A DNA stretch of 64,000 bases from Methylobacterium pseudosasicola (lineage in GTDB: Bacteria > Pseudomonadota > Alphaproteobacteria > Rhizobiales > Beijerinckiaceae), in contig NZ_FOTK01000008.1 of NCBI RefSeq assembly GCF_900114535.1, positions 1 through 64,000 on the forward strand. Direction: 5' to 3'. This document shows, piece after piece, positions 58,910 through 64,000 of this stretch (its first letter is position 1; the number at the start of each line of letters is the position of its first letter). Made by a program: the position numbers and the translations under genes. The notes beneath the pieces were generated by a model. The model saw only the letters and a program-made list of their open reading frames with translations, ran no database searches and was not told the origin of the DNA.

Positions 58910-59725
58910 ATGCAGAGCGACCATCCGAGTGGAGCAGCGAACGCGGCGACCGGCGCACCGGAAGGGCGGCGCACCCTGTCGCTCGTCGGCCTCGGCCTGC
59001 GCCTCGTCGTCGCCTCGGCGATGATCGCCGCGCTCTGCCTCTACGCGCGGAAGCCGCCGGGCGTGCCGCAGCAGGCCGTTGCGGACCAGATCGCGACTCC
59101 GTTCGTGCCCACCACGCCGGCACCCAAGGCCCCCCTGGCGGCGACCCCTGTCCGGTTCGGGCTCGCCGAGCCCGGTCTCGATCCGGTTCGGGTCGCGGCT
59201 GCCCGGATCGACCCGGCCACGGGCCTGCGGGAAGACGCGCTGGCGCGCGGTGCTTTCGAGGCGATCGAGGCCCTGGCGCTCCGGGTGACCCTCGCCCGGG
59301 GCAATGCGGCCCGCCCGGCGCCCAGCCTCTTCATCCTGCTGGCCCGCCGGGCCGCCACCGACGGACCTGCCCTGGCCGTGATTCGCACCGGCCCGGGCGG
59401 CCGGATCGTTACGAAGTTCGGCGCGGTCGAGACCCTGGAGGTCACCCTCGGGGGTACCACGCGTCGGACCTGCACCGGATTCCTCAGCCGGGAATCCGCG
59501 TTTCAGCTCGACGGCTGGCTCTGCGCACCGCTCGGCCACCCCCCCGAGGCGCAGACCCTCGGCTGCATGATCGACGCCCTGAGCCTCGACGACCGGGCCG
59601 ATCCCGACGCGACGGCGGCCTTCCTGGCGCCGCGGATGGACCGCGGCTGTTCAGTCACCACGGTCGCGGATGCCACCGAACCGACCGGTTCGATCGGTCG
59701 GCGGCGGGCGCACACGAAAAAATGA
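58910..59725 (+). CDS. Membrane-anchored protein of unknown function
   Basis: 271 aa from ATG 58910 (MQSDHPSGAANAATG); the ATG at 58865 is an alternative that adds 15 residues. One membrane segment (about 23-46, LSLVGLGLRLVVASAMIAAL) is followed by a Pro-rich linker (50-75) and a periplasmic part. The latter has a helix-rich middle (AFEAIEALALRVTLARG) and C-terminal cysteines (GGTTRRTCTGFL, GWLCAPLG, LGCMIDA, RGCSVTT) that suggest two disulfides. I do not recognise a family. A role at the cell surface is inferred only from its topology. Confidence 0.6.
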   Translation: MQSDHPSGAANAATGAPEGRRTLSLVGLGLRLVVASAMIAALCLYARKPPGVPQQAVADQIATPFVPTTPAPKAPLAATPVRFGLAEPGLDPVRVAAARIDPATGLREDALARGAFEAIEALALRVTLARGNAARPAPSLFILLARRAATDGPALAVIRTGPGGRIVTKFGAVETLEVTLGGTTRRTCTGFLSRESAFQLDGWLCAPLGHPPEAQTLGCMIDALSLDDRADPDATAAFLAPRMDRGCSVTTVADATEPTGSIGRRRAHTKK

Positions 59726-59861
59726 GGCCAGAATACGGCAAATCGCCGAAGCTCGGCCATTTTCGCGGAACCACAGCCTCGCTCAAGCGTCGTTCTATCA
59801 AAGGCGGCGAACTGTTAAGCTTCGGTCGCCATATTGGTGGCACTCACAGACAAGGTTGGCC

Positions 59862-60284
59862 ATGCGCTCGCTTAAGATCGCTCTTCTCGGCGTCATCGCC
59901 GCCACCGGCTTCGGCGCCCTGGCATCCGCGCCGGCCCAGGCCCAGGACGGTTTCGGCCCGGGTCGCGTCTACAACGTCGGCCGCCCGCTCCCGATCCGCG
60001 TCCGTCCGCGCAGCTGGCTCGACGCCGGCAACGTGCCGCTGACCTCGAACGTCCCGGGCGCCGGCGGCTCGCGGAACCCTGCCCTGAACCCCTACCTGAT
60101 TGCCGCCTCGAACCAGCTGACCCCGGTCTACGGCCGTAACGATCGCTTCGACAGCGGCACGCTGCCCGACCCGATCACCAACGGCCCGTTCATCGGTGCG
60201 CGCTCCTCGGCGATCCGCAACGTCGACCTGTCCTTCGTCGACCGGATCGACCCGACCTCGCCGCTCTACGGCCGCCCCTACTGA
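59862..60284 (+). CDS. Small secreted protein of unknown function
   Basis: 140 aa from ATG 59862. A signal peptide (SLKIALLGVIAATGFGALAS) is cleaved before QAQDGFGPGRVYNVG. The mature part is a Pro/Asn/Arg-rich protein (RPLPIRVRPRSWLDAGNVPL, VPGAGGSRNPALNPYLIAAS) without cysteines. Not recognised. It may be a Methylobacterium-specific envelope protein; a good hairpin terminator follows. Confidence 0.7.
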   Translation: MRSLKIALLGVIAATGFGALASAPAQAQDGFGPGRVYNVGRPLPIRVRPRSWLDAGNVPLTSNVPGAGGSRNPALNPYLIAASNQLTPVYGRNDRFDSGTLPDPITNGPFIGARSSAIRNVDLSFVDRIDPTSPLYGRPY

Positions 60285-60311
60285 GCGAAACGCACAGTCT
60301 GGAATTTCGGG

Positions 60312-60344
60312 AAGCGCGGGCCTTCGGGGCCGCGCTTTTTGTTA
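60312..60344 (+). terminator. Rho-independent terminator
   Basis: AAGCGCGG pairs with CCGCGCTT across a short loop containing GCCTTCGGGG, followed by TTT-GTTATTTT. It lies 27 bp after the small secreted gene. Confidence 0.85.
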
Positions 60345-60367
60345 TTTTGGGGGATTTTCGCACTCGC

Positions 60368-60490
60368 CCCCTCATCCTGAAGTGTGAGCGAAGCGAGCCC
60401 CGAAGGAGCCCTCTAGCCAGACCCGCGATCCTTGGAGCCCTCTTCTGAAACCCAGGGATTTCCGATCGCTAGGCACCTCAGGACGAGGAG
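60368..60490. repeat. Palindromic intergenic repeat (family B, diverged copy 4)
   Basis: CCCCCTCATCCTGAAGTGTGA faces AGGCACCTCAGGACGAGG. Weaker match than copies 1 and 2 but the same outer arms and the inner GAGCCCCGAAGGAGCCCTC segment are seen. It lies between two convergent genes. Confidence 0.75.
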
Positions 60491-60540
60491 AGAGGTAAAG
60501 GCATCAAGATGATCGCCGCAGCCTGCATCGTCAGCGCGCG

Positions 60541-61509
60541 CTACTTGACCTGCACGCTGTCGACGACTTCGCGGAACTTGGCGAGCACGCCCGTGCGCTG
60601 ATCCTCGCGGACGACGCCGAGGGCGCGCAGGTACCCGTCCGGATTGAACCGGATGGTCTGCGAGACGACCACGGAGACGTTGGTCGGCATATCGACCGCT
60701 CGGGCCACGATCTCGTGCCAGTCGACGCCGTTGGAGCGGTAGCTCTGGGCGCGCTCGATCACGAAATCCTTCATGGTCTGGTTGGACGCGAGGGCCGCCC
60801 GGGCGAAGCCGTCGCGCTGCTCGGCGGTCGGCGGCTGCTGGACCGCCTGGGCGAGCACCAGGATCGGCTGCTCCAGGTTCTGCATCTGGTCCTTCGGTCC
60901 CGCGGTGAGAAGGACGGAGTTGCCGGCCAGCACCCGCACCGGGCGGAAGCCCGCCATGTTGCCGATCCGGAACGGCAGCGCCTCGACCTGCTGGTCGAGG
61001 GTCAAGGGCGGCCGCAGGGTGACGCCGGTCACCAGCTTGCGCATCGTCTCTTCGGTCTCCGCATCCGGGAGCGCCTGGGCGATAATCAGGCCGGTGACGG
61101 TGGGCGTGCCGACCACCAGAATCCACTTGCGGATCGCGGGCGCGGAGGCGTTGGGATCGGCGGGCTGCTCGCCGGTGTAGAGCATGCCCTCGTTGTCGCC
61201 GACCTTGACCTCCTCGCGCTTCTCCACCGCAAAACCCTGGCTGAGCAGGTTGGCGTCGGTGAAGCCGCTGACCATCTCGGCGAAGGCGTTGGGCGGCAGC
61301 TCGACCACCGATACGGTGGCACCGCCCTCCTTGCGTTCGAAGCCGGAGAAGCGCCGCGACAGTGCCATGTCGGCGGGCGGCTCGAATCCGAAGCGGGAGC
61401 CCGGCGGATAGACCGGATCGGCGGCATGCGCCGCGGAGCCGAGCCCGGCCATCAGGACGGCCAGGGACAGAACCCGCCCGAAACGCAGCGTCAGGTTACG
61501 CACCAGCAT
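60541..61509 (-). CDS. Exported protein of unknown function
   Basis: 322 aa from ATG 61509. A signal peptide (RFGRVLSLAVLMAGLGSAAHA) is followed by an alpha/beta protein: PPGSRFGFEPPADMALSRRF, ATVSVVELPPNAFAEMVSGF, WILVVGTPTVTGLIIAQALP, and a repeated unit in FDVIERAQSYRSNGVDWHEI-like form (here DFVIERAQSYRSNGVDWHE). Two similar halves seem possible. Family not recognised. No cysteine-rich or catalytic motif. It is upstream of a repeat and downstream of alkB, but separated from alkB by 123 bp. Confidence 0.65.
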   Translation of the reverse strand: MLVRNLTLRFGRVLSLAVLMAGLGSAAHAADPVYPPGSRFGFEPPADMALSRRFSGFERKEGGATVSVVELPPNAFAEMVSGFTDANLLSQGFAVEKREEVKVGDNEGMLYTGEQPADPNASAPAIRKWILVVGTPTVTGLIIAQALPDAETEETMRKLVTGVTLRPPLTLDQQVEALPFRIGNMAGFRPVRVLAGNSVLLTAGPKDQMQNLEQPILVLAQAVQQPPTAEQRDGFARAALASNQTMKDFVIERAQSYRSNGVDWHEIVARAVDMPTNVSVVVSQTIRFNPDGYLRALGVVREDQRTGVLAKFREVVDSVQVK

Positions 61510-61632
61510 CGGAAACCGGTTCTCCTCGGGCCAAGGCCCATGCGGCCTCGCCTTGTGCGATGGGTCCGACGGCCGGCTGCTGGTGTCAAGCGCTTGCGAG
61601 ATCAGGAGATCGGGAGATCCGCCAGGTGGCAC

Positions 61633-62277
61633 TTACGCCTCGGCGGCGCTGACCCGGCGCAGCGTCAGGTTGCAGCGGCCGCCGGCCGGCAGGAAGCCCG
61701 GCAACGGGTTCTCGGTGGGCAGGTCGTTCTCCGGGTAAAGGCGGTCGACCCCGTGGTGGATCAGGCGCGAGGCGCCGCCGATCACCAGGGCATCGCCGGG
61801 GAGGAGCCGCACCGAGCGGGTCGGGTCCGAGCGCCGCAGGCCGCCGTAGCGGAACAGGGCCACTGCGCCGAGCGACAGGGACACGACCGGGGCCGAAAAA
61901 TCGGCCTCGTCGCGGTCCTGGTGCAAGCCCATCCGGGCGTCCGGGGCGTAGAGGTTGATCAGGCAGGCTTCCGGCGACGCCGGAAACGCCGCCAGCGCGT
62001 CCCAGGCTGCCAGGGCGGTCGGCGGGATCGCGGGCCACGGGTCATCGGTCTCGGGGTGGGTCGGCTGGTAGCGGTAGCCGCTCCGGTCGGAGATCCAGCC
62101 GAGCGGACCGGCATTCGACATCCGCACCGAGAACGGCTTTCCCGTGCGCGGCATGCACGGGGTGACGGGTGGCGCGGATGCGAGCACCGCGGCCACTTCG
62201 GCGGCAAGCCGGACGCGGGCAGTGGAATCCAGGAAGCCCGGATGGTGGATCAGCCCTGGCGCGAGTTCGGTCGCCAA
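61633..62277 (-). CDS. alkB: AlkB-type DNA repair dioxygenase
   Basis: 214 aa. An iron(II)/2-oxoglutarate enzyme that removes methyl groups from N1-methyladenine and N3-methylcytosine in DNA. The metal triad is His119 and Asp121 in GLHQDRDE with a later His at 174 or 175 in LIHHGVDR; the 2-oxoglutarate arginine is in RCNLTLRRV near the C-terminus. FSVRMSNAGPLGWISD and ACLINLYAPDARMG are typical. It starts directly after gpmA (adjacent bases), so it is translated with it. Such a pairing has no obvious functional basis; no ada gene is present. Confidence 0.92.
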   Translation of the reverse strand: MATELAPGLIHHPGFLDSTARVRLAAEVAAVLASAPPVTPCMPRTGKPFSVRMSNAGPLGWISDRSGYRYQPTHPETDDPWPAIPPTALAAWDALAAFPASPEACLINLYAPDARMGLHQDRDEADFSAPVVSLSLGAVALFRYGGLRRSDPTRSVRLLPGDALVIGGASRLIHHGVDRLYPENDLPTENPLPGFLPAGGRCNLTLRRVSAAEA

Positions 62278-62916
62278 TCAGCGGCCCGCTTCGCCGTCGC
62301 GGGCCAGGATTTCCTTGGAGGCGACCGTGGTGTCGGCGGCGAGCCGGTAGACCAGCGGCACGCCGGTCTTGATCTCCAGGCCGGCGATCGTGTCGGCACC
62401 CAGATGGTCGAGCACCATCACCAGGGAGCGCAGCGAGTTGCCGTGGGCCGCCACCAGCACCCGCTGCCCGGCCATCACCCGGGGCAGGATCGTCTCGATG
62501 TAATAGGGCAGCACCCGGGCGGCGGTGTCCTTGAGGCTCTCGCCGCCGGGCGGCCGCACGTCGTAGGAGCGGCGCCAGAGATGGACCTGCTCCTCGCCCC
62601 ATTGGGCGCGGGCGTCGTCCTTGTTGAGGCCGGCGAGGTCGCCGTAATCGCGCTCATTCAGCGCCTGCGACCGCACCGTTTCGAGATCCGCCAGACCCAT
62701 CTCTTCCAGCATCAGCGCGCAGGTGCGCTGCGCCCGGACGAGTTCGGATGTGAAGGCGATATCGAACCCGTAGCCCGCCCGCTTCAGGGCTCGGCCGGCC
62801 GCACGCGCCTCGTCAATGCCGCGCTCGGTAAGGTCGGGATCGCGCCAGCCGGTGAACAGGTTCTTGAGGTTCCACTCGCTCTGGCCATGGCGAGCGAGGA
62901 CGAGCAGGCGCTCCAT
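62278..62916 (-). CDS. gpmA: 2,3-bisphosphoglycerate-dependent phosphoglycerate mutase
   Basis: 212 aa. It interconverts 3- and 2-phosphoglycerate, with His10 in [10 protein letters not shown] as the phosphorylated residue; [31 protein letters not shown] and [13 protein letters not shown] also fit. It connects Pgk with GckA products (2-phosphoglycerate). The length is short for the family (E. coli 250) but usual in alphaproteobacteria. It ends just before alkB and starts 27 bp after dapB. Confidence 0.95.
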   Translation of the reverse strand: MERLLVLARHGQSEWNLKNLFTGWRDPDLTERGIDEARAAGRALKRAGYGFDIAFTSELVRAQRTCALMLEEMGLADLETVRSQALNERDYGDLAGLNKDDARAQWGEEQVHLWRRSYDVRPPGGESLKDTAARVLPYYIETILPRVMAGQRVLVAAHGNSLRSLVMVLDHLGADTIAGLEIKTGVPLVYRLAADTTVASKEILARDGEAGR

Positions 62917-62943
62917 CGGCAGATCGTATCCCTCGATGTTGGT

Positions 62944-63741
62944 CTAAAGCCCCAGCACGTCCGCCATGGAATAGAGCCCCGGCGGCTTCGGGTGCGCCCA
63001 GAGGGCGGCCTTGACGGCGCCGGCGGCGAACAGGCCGCGGTCGGCGGCATGGTGGCTGATGGTCAGGGTCTCGCCAGCCCCGGCGAAGATCACGCTGTGG
63101 TCGCCGACGACGGAGCCGCCCCGCAGAGTCGCGAAGCCGATATCGCCCGGCCGGCGCGCGCCGGTATGCCCGTCCCGGGTCGAGACCCGCACGTCCTTGA
63201 GGTCGACGCCGCGCCCCTCCGCGGCGGCCTCGCCGAGGAGCAAAGCGGTGCCGGAGGGCGCATCCACCTTCATGCGGTGGTGCATCTCGGCGATCTCGAT
63301 GTCGAACTCGTCGCCCAGCGCCTTGGCGACCCGGCGCACCAGCTCCGCCATCAGGTTGATGCCGAGCGACATGTTGCCGGAGCGAACGATGCGCGCGTGG
63401 TAGGCGGCGGCCTGGAGCTTGGTGAGGTCATCGTCCGACAGGCCGGTGGTGCCGACCACGTGGACGATGCGGGCCTGGGCGGCCAGCTCGGCGAATTGCA
63501 CGGTGGCGGCGGGGGCGGTGAAATCGAGCACGCCGTCCGCAGTGGCGAAGGCCTTCAGCGGGTCATCGGTCACCTTCACGTCGAGGGGCGGCAGGCCGGC
63601 CAGCACACCGGCATCCTGCCCCAGGACCGGCGAGCCCTCGCGCTCGATCGCCGCCGCGAGGGTGCAGCCCTCGGCCTCGGCCACCGCCCGCACCAGCATC
63701 CGCCCCATGCGCCCGTCCGCGCCGACCACCACGAGCCGCAT
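62944..63741 (-). CDS. dapB: 4-hydroxy-tetrahydrodipicolinate reductase
   Basis: 265 aa. It reduces the cyclised product of aspartate semialdehyde with NAD(P)H on the way to diaminopimelate and lysine. NAD loop: [18 protein letters not shown] near 4-20. [10 protein letters not shown] and the catalytic [16 protein letters not shown] (about 150-165) are conserved; the end reads [10 protein letters not shown]. It works with LysC and Asd of this window. First gene of dapB-gpmA-alkB on the minus strand. Confidence 0.96.
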   Translation of the reverse strand: MRLVVVGADGRMGRMLVRAVAEAEGCTLAAAIEREGSPVLGQDAGVLAGLPPLDVKVTDDPLKAFATADGVLDFTAPAATVQFAELAAQARIVHVVGTTGLSDDDLTKLQAAAYHARIVRSGNMSLGINLMAELVRRVAKALGDEFDIEIAEMHHRMKVDAPSGTALLLGEAAAEGRGVDLKDVRVSTRDGHTGARRPGDIGFATLRGGSVVGDHSVIFAGAGETLTISHHAADRGLFAAGAVKAALWAHPKPPGLYSMADVLGL

Positions 63742-63837
63742 TCACAGTTTCCTATGTCGTTCCGTCCCCGGCGAGCCTGGCCGAAGTCAGGCGCGCCATC
63801 AATGGGCCGGACCGTCTGTTGGGATTGTCCCGATCGC

Positions 63838-63877
63838 GGGCTTCCGCATCGTCTCGATGAGCCCGATGCGGAAGCCC
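63838..63877 (-). terminator. 14-bp perfect inverted repeat after bacterioferritin
   Basis: GGGCTTCCGCATCG (63838-63851) faces CGATGCGGAAGCCC (63864-63877) with a 12-base loop. It lies 9 bp after the bacterioferritin stop. No T-run; it could act as a factor-dependent terminator or stabilise the mRNA end. Confidence 0.6.
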
Positions 63878-63886
63878 GCTATAAGC

Positions 63887-64000
63887 TCAATCCTTCTCGG
63901 GGGCGATCGCTTCGAGGCCGCCGATATGCTTCTGCGCGTAGAGCGGCAGACCGATCTGCTTGATCAGCTCGAGCTGGGTCTCGAGGAAGTCGATATGGCC
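63887..64000 (-). CDS. bfr: Bacterioferritin, C-terminal end (partial)
   Basis: Only the last 37 residues are in the window, reading HIDFLETQLELIKQIGLPLY and ending EAIAPEKD. This matches the final helix of bacterioferritin, a 24-subunit heme-containing iron-storage shell. The start is beyond base 64000. The neighbour dapB is unrelated. Confidence 0.85.
   Translation of the reverse strand, partial: GHIDFLETQLELIKQIGLPLYAQKHIGGLEAIAPEKD

Noticed and set aside
60715..63963. Very long plus-strand open frame (about 1080 codons)
   Set aside because: It runs antisense to the exported gene, alkB, gpmA and dapB, which all match known families. GC-rich codon use leaves the opposite frame without stops. 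The translation shows only Arg/Gly/Ala/His-rich text with no motifs.

Overview
The window is about 64 kb of GC-rich alphaproteobacterial chromosome that reads as Methylobacterium or a close relative (Hyphomicrobiales). The grounds are the gene order (lysC/ptsP/prfA/prmC/DUF4167, zapA/DUF4164/gap/pgk/fba, DUF1244/DUF2312), a MOFRL-type glycerate 2-kinase of the kind used in the serine cycle, and GTG/TTG starts with frequent 4-base stop-start overlaps. Most of it is ordinary core metabolism. Accessory material is concentrated at the left end and around 17.9-19.5 kb. I saw no CRISPR array, tRNA, rRNA, prophage or plasmid-type genes.

Region by region. 0-7 kb: an IS3-family element cut by the window edge, a gene-poor scar, a secreted ClpP-fold protein, an orphan NlpA/MetQ-like binding protein, a chemoreceptor, an orphan sugar-type periplasmic binding protein and a small coiled-coil membrane protein. 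7-18 kb: an aldehyde dehydrogenase, GDP-mannose 4,6-dehydratase, and a malonate-use locus. In that locus mdcACDEGH lies on the minus strand, divergent from the transporter madLM and an FCD-type GntR regulator. No mdcB is visible. 18-19.5 kb: an AT-rich spacer, an ABM-like small protein and an outer-membrane beta-barrel protein. 19.7-27 kb: zapA and a DUF4164 gene diverge from gap-pgk-fba, with small coiled-coil genes inserted, followed by a ThiE-like protein and a Sel1-repeat protein.

27-34.5 kb: an exaC-type aldehyde dehydrogenase preceding DUF779, AhpD-like and cupin genes; an iron-linked DUF3649/PepSY/DUF3325 operon; a truncated-looking outer-membrane protein; and a double cold-shock-domain protein. 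34.7-45.7 kb: a divergent receiver protein, ppx-rlmE plus an unknown gene, then DUF4167, prmC, prfA, ptsP and lysC. 45.9-54.8 kb: ubiG, a PEBP-like gene, a PAS protein, rpmJ, a TPR protein, an alpha/beta hydrolase, pyk, DUF1036, glycerate kinase, an N-formylglutamate amidohydrolase and DUF1244. 54.9-64 kb: gapR-type DUF2312, a secreted phosphodiesterase, asd, three exported or membrane-anchored proteins of unknown function, alkB, gpmA, dapB and the C-terminal end of a bacterioferritin.

The metabolic genes form a coherent set. Gap, Pgk, Fba, GpmA, Pyk and GckA cover lower glycolysis/gluconeogenesis and the glycerate exit of the serine cycle. LysC, Asd and DapB are the first steps of lysine synthesis. 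The malonate cluster feeds acetate units. At least three families of palindromic intergenic repeats (about 85-125 bp) recur between genes. No clear new multi-gene system was found; the more interesting leads are the chemoreceptor/binding-protein pair, the small coiled-coil genes in the glycolytic cluster, the Arg-Gln-Asp repeat tail of the DUF4167 protein and the repeat families.
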